From an uncultured Clostridia bacterium (GTDB lineage Bacteria; Bacillota; Clostridia; Oscillospirales; CAG-272), in assembly GCA_947631245.1 (NCBI GenBank), contig CANRKP010000010.1, forward strand, positions 1-50,395: 50,395 nt of DNA. Reading direction: 5' to 3'. A program made the translations under genes and the position numbers. A model generated the notes under the pieces. It saw only the letters and a program-made list of their open reading frames with translations. It did not search any database and was not told where the DNA came from. Positions 31,897 through 39,453 of the stretch are shown here, one piece after another. Position 1 is the first letter of the stretch. Each line of letters starts with the position of its first letter.

Positions 31897-33321
31897 ATGG
31901 CATATATCATAAACGGCAGGGAGCCGGAGAATCTTTACCGTCGCTTTGAGGACATCGCCTCGCTGCCGCACGGTTCGGGAAACGAAAAGGCGCTCGCGGA
32001 CTACATCGTAAAGTTTGCGGAAGATCTCGGACTTTATGTCGTGCGCGACGAAAGAAACAATGTGTTCGTCAGAAGAGGTGCGTCTCCGGGATATAAAGAT
32101 CATCCGCCGGTCCTTATTCAGGGACACATAGACATGGTCTGCGAGGCGGACCCGGATGTGAAAATAGATTGGGAGCACGAGGGCGTAAAGCTGCGCCTTG
32201 ACGGTGATATGCTCTCCGCAAGCGGGACGACGCTCGGAGCCGACGACGGCGTCGCCGTCGCCATCATGCTCGCGCTGCTCGAAGATAAGGGACTTTGCGC
32301 GCCCACAATAGAATGTCTTTTCACAACGGAGGAGGAAACAGGTCTCACCGGCGCGTCCTCGTTCGATTATTCAAACCTTACATCTCGCCGCATGATAAAT
32401 CTCGACACGGGCGGCGAGGTTATAATCGTTTCGTGCGCCGGAGGGATGAGGACCCTGATCTCGTCGACCGCAAAGATGGAAAGCTATAAAGGCACTGTTA
32501 TGACCGTTTCCGTCGACAGGCTTGCGGGAGGTCATTCGGGCGCCGATATCCATCTCGGACGCGGGAACGCAAATCTGATCGCGCTTAGGCTCGCGAAGGC
32601 AGCCGGCGGGCAACTCGTGAGTATTCACGGCGGCAGCAAGGACAACGCGATCCCCTCAAGATGCAGAATTTCATTTGCGTGCGAGGATGCGGACGCCGCA
32701 AAAAAAGCTGTTTTTGAATGCGAAAAAAAGATACGGGAAGAGCTCACCGAGGCGGACGCGGGAATGAAAATAAACGTCTCGGCGGAAGAATTCGAGGGCA
32801 GGATACCGTGCCGCGACTTTACAGACAGGCTCCTTTCATTCACGTCCGATGTGCCGACCGGGGTTATCTCCATGTGCGAGGCGATAGACATGGTCGAAAC
32901 GTCTCAGAATTATGCGATAATAGATCTTGACGAGGACGGCAGATTTGCTCTGCATCTTTCGGCTCGCTCGTCTGTTGATGAAACGCTTGACAAAATGGAG
33001 CGCGAGATCGGTGCACTCGCCGCAAAATACGGGTTCCGTGCCGAGACAGGTTCAAGGTACAACGGATGGAGTTACGAGCCGAACTCGCCGATACGAGACG
33101 CATATATCGAGGTTTACCGCGAGACCGCGGGACACGATATCCCCGTTATGGGAATCCACGCGGGGCTCGAATGCGGCATAATCAAGCGCGCCGTCCCCGA
33201 CATGGACATAATAGCGACCGGAGCCGTCACCCTCGGCGAGCATACGACGAGGGAAGCGCTCGACCTTAACTCCTTCGCGCTCGTTTACGAAACAGTAAAG
33301 AAATTATGCAGTCGTCTGTAA
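31897..33321 (+). CDS. pepD: Aminoacyl-histidine dipeptidase (peptidase family M20C)
   Basis: 474 residues, family size. Zinc-site motifs are in order: VLIQGHIDMVCEAD (His, Asp), TTLGADDGVAVAIMLALLED, FTTEEETGLTGASSFD (catalytic Glu), MINLDTGGE and, near the end, GIHAGLECG and GEHTT with the last His. The inserted dimerisation domain (about 190-390) includes LAGGHSGADIHLGRGNAN. It cleaves Xaa-His and other unspecific dipeptides in the cytosol. Start 31897 is set by GGAGG nine bases upstream; the longer frame from 31819 runs through the promoter. It lies between the two copies of the hairpin repeat. Confidence 0.95.
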   Translation: MAYIINGREPENLYRRFEDIASLPHGSGNEKALADYIVKFAEDLGLYVVRDERNNVFVRRGASPGYKDHPPVLIQGHIDMVCEADPDVKIDWEHEGVKLRLDGDMLSASGTTLGADDGVAVAIMLALLEDKGLCAPTIECLFTTEEETGLTGASSFDYSNLTSRRMINLDTGGEVIIVSCAGGMRTLISSTAKMESYKGTVMTVSVDRLAGGHSGADIHLGRGNANLIALRLAKAAGGQLVSIHGGSKDNAIPSRCRISFACEDADAAKKAVFECEKKIREELTEADAGMKINVSAEEFEGRIPCRDFTDRLLSFTSDVPTGVISMCEAIDMVETSQNYAIIDLDEDGRFALHLSARSSVDETLDKMEREIGALAAKYGFRAETGSRYNGWSYEPNSPIRDAYIEVYRETAGHDIPVMGIHAGLECGIIKRAVPDMDIIATGAVTLGEHTTREALDLNSFALVYETVKKLCSRL

Positions 33322-33329
33322 CGGCAAAT

Positions 33330-33372
33330 GACAAAAATAAAAAGAGCGGCGCGCAAAACAGCCGCCGCTCAT
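33330..33372 (-). terminator. Minus-strand terminator for the DinB-like gene
   Basis: GAGCGGCG (33344-33351) pairs with CGCCGCTC (33363-33370). The T-rich run (TTTTTATTTTTG) follows on the minus strand only, so it serves the leftward DinB-like gene; pepD has no U-tract of its own here. Confidence 0.78.
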
Positions 33373-33404
33373 AAAACAGTATCGAGAGACTATGTATCTG
33401 TGTG

Positions 33405-33423
33405 CCCTTTAGTTCCTAAAGGG
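33405..33423. other. Short perfect hairpin downstream of the DinB-like gene
   Basis: CCCTTTAG (33405-33412) and CTAAAGGG (33416-33423) form an 8-bp stem with a three-base loop, 29 bases past the DinB-like stop on the minus strand. No adjoining uridine run; probably a transcript-stabilising or weak pausing structure. Confidence 0.5.
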
Positions 33424-33451
33424 GTTTGCAACTGCTTATCAAACTTTTAGT

Positions 33452-34159
33452 TTATATATCGAACAGAAATACGTTTGGCACAACATCGGAACCAAAAGTT
33501 TTTACTGCCATTCGATACATAGCCTTTGCATGAATTCTGTCGTGCCATATAAAACGTCTCAACACTTTTCTTAATGACCATTTCTCATCATAGCTTCCAA
33601 GATAGATTATATTTTTCAAGAAATCAGGTTTGCCTTCGAGTGCGGCAAATCCACGCTCCCTGCACTCTAAGATTGTGCCCTCATTATCCGCAGAAACGCC
33701 TATCTCATCGAAATAATATTCATTGACGTTCTTTGTATGCTCGTACATCTCAAACGCTGTACGGGGAACCCGACCGTAGAATGTCTCTCTGACCGGCAGA
33801 CAGCTTTTATTCTTATCAGGTATTGCCTGATACAACGTCAAAAAATCAAGTGCCGATTTTAAGGCAAGGGCTTTCAAATCCGCATACTCGGACAGGCTTA
33901 ATTCTTCTTTTTCAGCGTCAAATAGGACATCTGAATCAGCGTCGGAAACCGTCAACTCAGATTGCTTTTCCTGAATTATTTCGAGTTCAAATGAGTCTGG
34001 CATTAAGTCGCCCTTCCATCTGAGATATGATTTGATTTCGGAAGGCATTTTCCAAAGTGCCATATCTCTGGAATTTCCTCTTGTAAATGCACCGACAAAA
34101 TTATCCGCATACAAAATACAGTCGTCGCCGTTATGTTCCCATACGCATCTTATTTTCAT
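33452..34159 (-). CDS. DinB-like putative metal-dependent protein
   Basis: 235 residues. The N-terminal ~70 residues (IRCVWEHNGDDCILYADNF) resemble no domain I recognise. The C-terminal part is helical, ending KVLRRFIWHDRIHAKAMYRMAVKTFG, in which WHDRIHAKA matches the last metal-binding His motif of DinB/YfiT four-helix proteins. Substrate is unknown; relatives include thiol-dependent transferases. The gene is visibly richer in A+T than its surroundings (one counted line, 33481-33540, has 23 G+C of 60) and is bracketed by a repeat copy and terminators, so it may be a later arrival. Its -10 box seems to come from the left end of repeat copy 2. Confidence 0.7.
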   Translation of the reverse strand: MKIRCVWEHNGDDCILYADNFVGAFTRGNSRDMALWKMPSEIKSYLRWKGDLMPDSFELEIIQEKQSELTVSDADSDVLFDAEKEELSLSEYADLKALALKSALDFLTLYQAIPDKNKSCLPVRETFYGRVPRTAFEMYEHTKNVNEYYFDEIGVSADNEGTILECRERGFAALEGKPDFLKNIIYLGSYDEKWSLRKVLRRFIWHDRIHAKAMYRMAVKTFGSDVVPNVFLFDI

Positions 34160-34218
34160 TGGTAAATCTCTCTTTCGTAAATCCCGCTTGCCGAATAGTC
34201 ACATACCCGACATTCAAC

Positions 34219-34360
34219 ATTATACCACGAAGCAAAAATGCTTGCTCGCAGAGCTATGCGAGGCCGTCAATATTGAGCCGGCGGCGCAGACGCCGCAAAA
34301 GCGCAGCTTTTGAAGACTTGCTAAGTGAAGCTTTGCAAGTCTGCGAAGATATTATACCAC
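34219..34360. repeat. Multi-hairpin dispersed repeat, copy 2
   Basis: A 142-bp copy of the 31626 element, bounded by ATTATACCAC at 34219-34228 and 34351-34360. The hairpin series is kept while loop and stem bases differ from copy 1 (GCGGCG/CGCCGC in place of CGGCGGC/GCCGCCG, CTCGCA/TGCGAG, AAAAGC/GCTTTT, GACTTGC.AAG/CTT.GCAAGTC), which implies that structure matters. Its left GTGGTATAAT box, read on the minus strand, lies about 60 bases before the DinB-like start. In the 434-base gap 34160-34593 the only other feature seen is the palindromic terminator at 34426. Confidence 0.88.
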
Positions 34361-34425
34361 CCAAATGTGAAGAAATCTACTGTCCGTTAATATGCTTAAT
34401 CGAATTTTTCCCGAAGTTTCTGCCC

Positions 34426-34486
34426 ACATCGAATAAAAAACGCTCCGGCGATTTTGTCCCCGTCCGGAGCGTTTTTTATTCGATGT
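34426..34486. terminator. Very long perfect palindrome acting as bidirectional terminator
   Basis: Two 23-base arms (34426-34448 and 34464-34486) are perfectly complementary around a 15-base loop: CGCTCCGG core flanked by A-run on one side and T-run on the other, and beyond those another matching CATCGAAT/ATTCGATG. For minus-strand transcripts of the 35241 regulator it ends in TTTTTTATT, a strong terminator. Its length exceeds the usual clostridial terminator. Confidence 0.85.
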
Positions 34487-34593
34487 CCTTGCCAGTCTTA
34501 AAGACAAGCTAAAACAACATAATGTTTTATGACCATTCCCGCAAAGCCGCTCTTATATTTTTGTCAAATGCATTATTTTACAAACGCATATTA

Positions 34594-35241
34594 TCAATAC
34601 ACAAAGTAGCCGCGGCTGCTGCGCGAGAAGATGAGCTTGTCGTGATACGTTTTCATCGATTTGTCGTTGATGTTGTGTATATGGACGGGGACGGCGCCGG
34701 GCGCGAGCGCGAGGTATTCGCCGATAGTCTCCTTCGGAACGAGCATTTTCGGCTCCACAGTCAGAAGAAAATGAACGATCTTCGCCTCGCTCTTCGAGAG
34801 CAGCAGCTTTGTTCCGTTATAATACACCTGCGCTGGCTTTCCGAGCGCGCATACGATCTCTTCGTCCTCGGCATACGACGGATCTATCTTGAAGGTCTCC
34901 TTCAGGATAGTCATGAGCTCGGAAACTGCCGTATCGGGCATGGGGGGCAGCACAGTCACCCGCTCGCTCTCGTTTATGTCATACGGCTCGCCGACATAGA
35001 TAATTATGGCGTTTTTGGCGTTGTCGGAAACATAATCCGTGAGCGCTTTGGCGGGGGAAGAGTATATGGGGGAATAAATGATGATTATGTCGACAGTATC
35101 GATATTTTCTTTAACTCCGTTGAAATCGGATGTGTGAAAATATATCCCCGACCCGGAAAGCTCATGACGCAGCTCGTCCGTATTTGTCTTTTCGTCTGCG
35201 GCGAGCAGTATCACAGGGTAATCTTTTCTGAATTTTATCAT
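34594..35241 (-). CDS. Atypical response-regulator-like protein with OmpR-type winged helix
   Basis: 215 residues. The N-terminal half is laid out like a receiver (YPVILLAADEKTN, then TVDIIIIYSPIYS, then NAIIIYVGEPYD), but where the phospho-acceptor Asp should end strand 3 there is IYSP, so normal phosphorylation is unlikely. The C-terminal half (VYYNGTKLLLSKSEAKIVHFLLTVEPKMLVPKETIGEYL to SSRGYFVY) resembles an OmpR winged helix. No kinase gene is next to it. It starts inside the glycerol-1-phosphate dehydrogenase stop (four-base overlap), so it is co-expressed with that enzyme and may regulate it or respond to its product; that link is inference. Confidence 0.72.
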   Translation of the reverse strand: MIKFRKDYPVILLAADEKTNTDELRHELSGSGIYFHTSDFNGVKENIDTVDIIIIYSPIYSSPAKALTDYVSDNAKNAIIIYVGEPYDINESERVTVLPPMPDTAVSELMTILKETFKIDPSYAEDEEIVCALGKPAQVYYNGTKLLLSKSEAKIVHFLLTVEPKMLVPKETIGEYLALAPGAVPVHIHNINDKSMKTYHDKLIFSRSSRGYFVY

Positions 35242-36524
35242 CTTTTATGTGCCTCCTCGGATATAAAAACAGCAGATATTATTTTTGAAAGTGTTAGTCT
35301 GTTCCTCACATAAGGTGAGAAATAAATAGAAAGTTTTGTGAATTTGTCGTTATCGGGAAGAGATATCTCATCAAGCGCGGCGGGACATCCGCAGGAGCGG
35401 AGCAGATCCCGTATCTTTTCGGGCGCGGGCAGGCTTTCAATAAGCCGACCTATTTCTTCGACATGTGCCGTCAATGAGCTTTTGCCTAACTTTGCGATAA
35501 CGGACGAGTCTTTGCCGCTTGGCATATTTTCTTTGATAATGCCGTCCGTCAACGGACCGTATACGGGGCGTATGACATCATCACCGAAAATTATGCTTTC
35601 GTCTATATCGAGCGACTTGCAAATAATATCGGCATTTGACTTTAAATGCGACAGCATAAGAACCGTGCCGACTGCCACTTTTTCGCCGTGGAGCGCGTCC
35701 GTCGGTTCGTTGGCCACATGCATCTCCCAAAAATGTGACATATGATGCTCGGAGCCGGACGCGGGCCTTGAGTTTCCCGAAAGCTGCATACAGAGCCCCG
35801 ACAGAAGAAGTCCGTTCATCACGAGCAGGGGAAGCTTCGGGTCGTCGGTGTTGTTTTCCGCGGCGTCGATTATTCCTCCGAGAGCTTCTTTCATCATGGA
35901 GTAGATCGGGGAGCAGAGCAGCTCGCCCGTGAGAATGTTCGATATTTTCCAGTCAAAAAGCGCCGTTATCTTTCCGATCATGTCCCCGATGCCGGAAGCC
36001 GTAAGCTTTCTCGGCGCCGATGAGAACACATCCGGTTCCGCGAAAAGGGCGACGGGGGAGCTTGACGGGTACGTCAGCTTCTGCCCGTACATTGTCATCG
36101 CGGCAACGCCCGATACAAAGCCGTCGACGCTCGCGGCGGTCGGGTATGAGATGAAAGGCGTGCCTATTTCATGCGCGCAGTACCTGACGATATCGTGCAC
36201 CGAGCCTGAGCCGCAGGCGACCATCGCCGAGGGCGCGCCGCTTTCTTTTATGTAGGAGGAAAGGCGGGCAGTCTCGATCTCGTTTGCGTGCGCGCCGCCC
36301 GGGAGAGTAAAAGCGCGGCAGCCGACGGAAGAGATTATTGGCAACGCGTATTTTTCCGTGTTTTCATCGGATACAACGAGAATGCCTTTTGCGGAAAAAT
36401 TCTTTTTAAGGTACGAGATCAGAAGCTCCGTCGCGCCGTCGCAGCATTCGAGCACGGACGTTTCTATCGCGTGCTTCTGCCCGCACGGACACGATTCGAC
36501 GAGTTTCTGCGCTTCTTTCAGCAT
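35238..36524 (-). CDS. egsA: Glycerol-1-phosphate dehydrogenase (AraM/EgsA family)
   Basis: 428 residues of the iron-containing/glycerol dehydrogenase superfamily. The dinucleotide site is ACGSGSVHDIVRYCA (GGGS-like), followed by SYPTAASVDGF, LTASGIGDMIGK (metal Asp), GSEHHMSHFWEM (His) and ALHGEKVAVG (His), the ligand set of NAD(P)-dependent glycerol-1-phosphate dehydrogenases. These reduce dihydroxyacetone phosphate to sn-glycerol 1-phosphate, the archaeal-type stereoisomer, which Bacillus uses through AraM and PcrB to make heptaprenylglyceryl phosphate. N-terminal CPCGQKH is a short extra Cys-rich segment. No PcrB is seen nearby. RBS AAGGAG precedes the start. Confidence 0.85.
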   Translation of the reverse strand: MLKEAQKLVESCPCGQKHAIETSVLECCDGATELLISYLKKNFSAKGILVVSDENTEKYALPIISSVGCRAFTLPGGAHANEIETARLSSYIKESGAPSAMVACGSGSVHDIVRYCAHEIGTPFISYPTAASVDGFVSGVAAMTMYGQKLTYPSSSPVALFAEPDVFSSAPRKLTASGIGDMIGKITALFDWKISNILTGELLCSPIYSMMKEALGGIIDAAENNTDDPKLPLLVMNGLLLSGLCMQLSGNSRPASGSEHHMSHFWEMHVANEPTDALHGEKVAVGTVLMLSHLKSNADIICKSLDIDESIIFGDDVIRPVYGPLTDGIIKENMPSGKDSSVIAKLGKSSLTAHVEEIGRLIESLPAPEKIRDLLRSCGCPAALDEISLPDNDKFTKLSIYFSPYVRNRLTLSKIISAVFISEEAHKR

Positions 36525-36623
36525 TTTTACGGCTCCTTTTTACCGTGCGCCGTCATATTCGGGCGAACGGGAAAATATATATGTATCAAAATGGCGTACA
36601 CCGATATGGGGAGGTTTTGTTTT

Positions 36624-37190
36624 ATGTTTGTTTATGCCGTTCACGGAAATACCGTCAAATTTTTCGGTATCATAGGGATATCGATATTAACGCTTGCTCT
36701 GCTCATAGTTTTTCTGCCGAAGGACGGCGGAGCAGCGTCTCCTGTGACGCCCAACGAGCAGGCGGCGGCGCCGTCGCAGGTTGAGGTGCCGAAGGAGGAT
36801 GCCGACAAAGAGGCATCGAAAACCGTCAGTTTTGAAAAAATCAAGACGAACGAAGAACGCATAGCGCTCATCAAGAGCTTCGGCTGGGAGGTCGAAGGGA
36901 CGCCCGCCGAGGAGGCGAAGGTCACGATCCCCGCGGAATTTGACCGCGTGATGGAAAACTACAACAAGATCCAGCTCCAGCAGGGGTTTGACCTTTCCAA
37001 ATACCGCAACCGCGACATGATGCGGTACACATACCGCATAACGAACTATCCCGATTACGAAGGCACCGTATACTGCAACCTTTTGATCTACAAAAACCGC
37101 GTCGTCGCGGCAGACATCTGCTCCTCCGACGTGAACGGCTTCATCGCCGGGCTGACGGGAAAGAGCGGCAGCGAGCTCGGGCAGGGATGA
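36624..37190 (+). CDS. DUF4830-type membrane-anchored protein
   Basis: 188 residues. One N-terminal membrane helix (about 13-32, FFGIIGISILTLALLIVF) precedes an acidic linker and a small domain with NEERIALIKSFGWEV, VTIPAEFDRVMENYNKIQ, GFDLSKYRNRDMMRYTY and the ending SSDVNGFIAGLTGK. This is the pattern I know as DUF4830, found in clostridia; function unknown. Start 36624 is chosen because GGGGAGG lies about nine bases upstream and the membrane helix then begins near residue 10; the much longer frame from 36288 is antisense to egsA. It is transcribed divergently from egsA across a 99-base gap. Confidence 0.82.
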   Translation: MFVYAVHGNTVKFFGIIGISILTLALLIVFLPKDGGAASPVTPNEQAAAPSQVEVPKEDADKEASKTVSFEKIKTNEERIALIKSFGWEVEGTPAEEAKVTIPAEFDRVMENYNKIQLQQGFDLSKYRNRDMMRYTYRITNYPDYEGTVYCNLLIYKNRVVAADICSSDVNGFIAGLTGKSGSELGQG

Positions 37191-37267
37191 CGTTTCCTTG
37201 CCGAACCTCAGCGACTACAATATTATAATGTATATGAAGACAAAAATCAACAGACGTTTTTTTAAAG

Positions 37268-37296
37268 TTGAAAGTTAGTGAAAAATGTTGTATACT
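37268..37296 (+). promoter_or_regulatory. Candidate promoter of the RNA methyltransferase leader
   Basis: TTGAAA (37268-37273), 17-bp spacer, TATACT (37291-37296), predicting a start near 37303 and a leader of about 198 bases before ATG 37501. The expected start falls inside the terminator hairpin at 37297-37323, an unusual overlap. Confidence 0.55.
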
Positions 37297-37331
37297 AAAG
37301 GTGCGGAAGGCTTCCGCACCTTTAATTTTGA
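37297..37331 (+). terminator. Terminator-like palindrome after the DUF4830 gene
   Basis: AAAGGTGCGGAAG (37297-37309) and CTTCCGCACCTTT (37311-37323) are perfect complements around a single base (effective loop slightly larger), followed by AATTTTG. It can end transcripts coming from the DUF4830 gene about 107 bases upstream. Confidence 0.78.
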
Positions 37332-37359
37332 CGAATGATTTAAAGCCTTAATTAAAAAA

Positions 37360-37458
37360 GAAGCCCTCATTTTAGCCCGAAAATGTGGAAAATGCATAAA
37401 AACCGTTTTTCGGCAAAAACGGGGCTTCGGCGCGAAAATCGAGCGGCACAGCCGAAGC
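37360..37458 (+). ncRNA. Structured 5' leader with alternative pairings
   Basis: Two perfect hairpins, CATTTT/AAAATG (37368-37385) and CCGTTTTT/AAAAACGG (37403-37422), are enclosed by GAAGCC (37360-37365) pairing with GGCTTC (37423-37428), a three-way junction. The same GCTTCGGC (37424-37431) can instead pair perfectly with GCCGAAGC (37451-37458), so the two folds exclude each other. This resembles a switching leader, but neither fold ends in a U-tract or covers the ribosome site (CCGGAGG near 37486). Not a known riboswitch that I recognise; the rest of the 310-base gap 37191-37500 holds the terminator and promoter above. Confidence 0.45.
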
Positions 37459-37500
37459 AGCATCACGACATCATCAAAAAGGGCAACCGGAGGACAAAAC

Positions 37501-38655
37501 ATGGAATACGAACTTTGTGCAACGTGTCTTTTCGGACTTGAGCATTCGCTCGGTGAGGAGATAGACGCGCTCGGGTATAAGAGGCGCGAGACTATCGACG
37601 GCAGGGTGTATTTCTCGGGCGGAGATGACGCGATAGCAAGGATGAATATATTTTCCCGATACGCGGAGCGCATTCTTATCGTCGTCGGCAGCTTTGACGC
37701 CGTGACGTTCAACGACCTTTTCGAGGGGACGAAAGCGCTGCCGTGGGAGCGCTATATAGGGAAAAACGACAGATTTCCCGTAAAGGGGCACAGCATAAAA
37801 AGCACGCTCTTTTCCGTGCCTGACTGCCAGCGCATAATAAATAAAGCCGTCGCGGACAGGCTGTCGGCGCGTCACGGCGTGACCGTTCTGCCCGAAACCG
37901 GGGTACTCTGTCAGATCGAGTTTTTCCTTTTCAAAGACCGCGCGGCGCTGATGATAGACACGAGCGGCGCGCCGCTACACAAAAGGGGATACCGCCCCGA
38001 ATCAAACGATGCTCCGCTCCGCGAGACGCTCGCCGCAGAGCTCGTCAATATTTCGCGTCCGCGCGAGGACGTCCTCTTTTGGGACCCGATGTGCGGCTCG
38101 GGAACTATCGCTATCGAGGCGGCGATGAGGATGATGAATATAGCCCCAGGCGCAAAAAGATATTTTGCCGCCGAAAAGTTCCCGTATCTTCCGCGCGAGC
38201 TTTGGCGGCGCGCGAGGGAAGAGGCGGCAGCGTCCGTCAGAAAGACGGATTTTGAAGCATACGCTTCGGACATCGACCCCGCATGCGTTGAGCTTACGGA
38301 GGCGAACGTGCGCCGCGCCGGCGTTTCCGACTGCGTGAAGGTTTTCCGCAAGGACGCGCTCGAGATAAAGACAGAAGGACGGCGCGGGACTATCGTCTGC
38401 AACCCGCCTTACGGCGAGCGGATGATGACGCCCGAGCAGGCGGCGGAGCTTTACCGCCGTATGGGGGAGCATTTCAGGACGCTTGACAACTGGCAGATAT
38501 ACATTATCTCATCAAGCGAGGACTTCCCGCGGCTCTACGGCGCGCGTCCCGATAAAACGAAAAAGCTATATAACGGGATGATACCGTGCCGTTATTACCA
38601 GTATTTCAGACGTCACGACAGCGAGCGCGGAGGAAGTAAGTATGGAAAACGATAA
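37501..38655 (+). CDS. THUMP-domain class I RNA methyltransferase (RlmL-N/YpsC type)
   Basis: 384 residues. An N-terminal ferredoxin-like and THUMP region (about 1-160: CATCLFGLEHSLGEEI to GVLCQIEFFLF) precedes a Rossmann-fold methyltransferase with motif I VLFWDPMCGSGTIAIEAA, DIDP at the ribose-binding strand, and the catalytic N-P-P-Y motif CNPPYGERM. The family (YpsC in Bacillus, N-terminal half of RlmL) makes N2-methylguanosine in 23S rRNA. Motif IV NPPY fits guanine-N2 methylation. CCGGAGG precedes ATG 37501. It overlaps the next gene by 14 bases. Bacillus ypsC follows rnpB, but no RNase P RNA is seen here. Confidence 0.92.
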   Translation: MEYELCATCLFGLEHSLGEEIDALGYKRRETIDGRVYFSGGDDAIARMNIFSRYAERILIVVGSFDAVTFNDLFEGTKALPWERYIGKNDRFPVKGHSIKSTLFSVPDCQRIINKAVADRLSARHGVTVLPETGVLCQIEFFLFKDRAALMIDTSGAPLHKRGYRPESNDAPLRETLAAELVNISRPREDVLFWDPMCGSGTIAIEAAMRMMNIAPGAKRYFAAEKFPYLPRELWRRAREEAAASVRKTDFEAYASDIDPACVELTEANVRRAGVSDCVKVFRKDALEIKTEGRRGTIVCNPPYGERMMTPEQAAELYRRMGEHFRTLDNWQIYIISSSEDFPRLYGARPDKTKKLYNGMIPCRYYQYFRRHDSERGGSKYGKR

Positions 38656-39403
38656 TTCGGGACTCTTTTCGGATATAGTCCGAATAGTATTTCTTATAGC
38701 GCTCTGCGGCGTCGTTGTTTTCGGCGGGGTTTTTATTATACTCGGCTGGGCGGACGGCGCGCTCGAACTCATCATTCGCGCGAGCGTTGCCGCGAGCCTA
38801 AGCGTTGCCGTTTACGGCGGCGCTGCGCTAATTTACGCGGCAGCTGCCTCCGCCGCGAGGCGGCGCGAGCGCGCATGGGAGGTCAGCAGAGATAATCTGC
38901 TCGTACCGGGACCTGCTTCATATTTTGTGCCGTGCGCTGCCATTGTCCTTTTCGTTTCGATTTGGGGCATTGCAATGTTCGGCTACGGACAGGAAATGGT
39001 GGAGTATGTGAAGGAGCAGCTGCAAAGCGGATCTCCCGACCCGTCTGTCGTGACGTTTCTTGTATCCGCGCTGACGGGACCGTTCGGCGTCATATCGCTC
39101 TTCTGGCTCGCGTTCAGCAGTGTTTCATATGACGACGCAGGCGTCCGCATATGTAAGCCGTTCGGGCGGCCTATGGCATTTTCGTGGTATGAGGTCTCGG
39201 GCGTGAAATACATTGACAAGAAAAACGGAGTTATGTTTTTCTTTTCATTCAGAGAGGCGGACGAAAGGCGCGCCTCTGTCTCCTTTTTCGTCTACGAAAA
39301 GGAACAGTGGGCAGCCTTTATAAAGGCCGTCGACGACGCAGTGGACAAATTCGGCATTGAGGTCATACCCGAACACGGCAGGCGGAAAAAGACAGACATA
39401 TAA
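38642..39403 (+). CDS. Four-helix membrane protein with C-terminal PH-like domain, unknown
   Basis: 253 residues. Hydrophobic helices at about 13-37, 43-70, 96-116 and 138-158 are followed by a soluble part (AGVRICKPFGRPMAFSWYEVSGV ... FFFSFREADERR) that looks like the bacterial PH domain in which WxEVxxV marks the first strand pair. Function unknown. It begins inside the methyltransferase gene (CGGAGGAAG as ribosome site), so the two are co-translated, and ends at a bidirectional terminator. Confidence 0.75.
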   Translation: MENDNSGLFSDIVRIVFLIALCGVVVFGGVFIILGWADGALELIIRASVAASLSVAVYGGAALIYAAAASAARRRERAWEVSRDNLLVPGPASYFVPCAAIVLFVSIWGIAMFGYGQEMVEYVKEQLQSGSPDPSVVTFLVSALTGPFGVISLFWLAFSSVSYDDAGVRICKPFGRPMAFSWYEVSGVKYIDKKNGVMFFFSFREADERRASVSFFVYEKEQWAAFIKAVDDAVDKFGIEVIPEHGRRKKTDI

Positions 39404-39409
39404 AAAATA

Positions 39410-39453
39410 GGGCGTGCGAGAAATTCCTTGAGCTTTTCTCACACGCCTTTTCA
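39410..39453. terminator. Bidirectional terminator between converging genes
   Basis: GGCGTG.GAGAA (39411-39422) pairs with TTCTC.CACGCC (39436-39447), with TTTT to the right and AAAAAATA to the left (TATTTTTT for the minus-strand germination gene). Confidence 0.88.

Noticed and set aside
31626..34360. CRISPR array
   Set aside because: Only two spaced copies with internal hairpins and genes between them; no spacer periodicity or cas genes.
36288..36623. N-terminal 112-codon extension of the DUF4830 protein
   Set aside because: The region is antisense to egsA; a good ribosome site and the membrane anchor place the start at 36624.
37191..37500. RNase P RNA (rnpB) before the YpsC-like gene, as in Bacillus
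   Set aside because: None of the conserved rnpB blocks, such as GAGGAAAGTCC, is present, and the space is too short.
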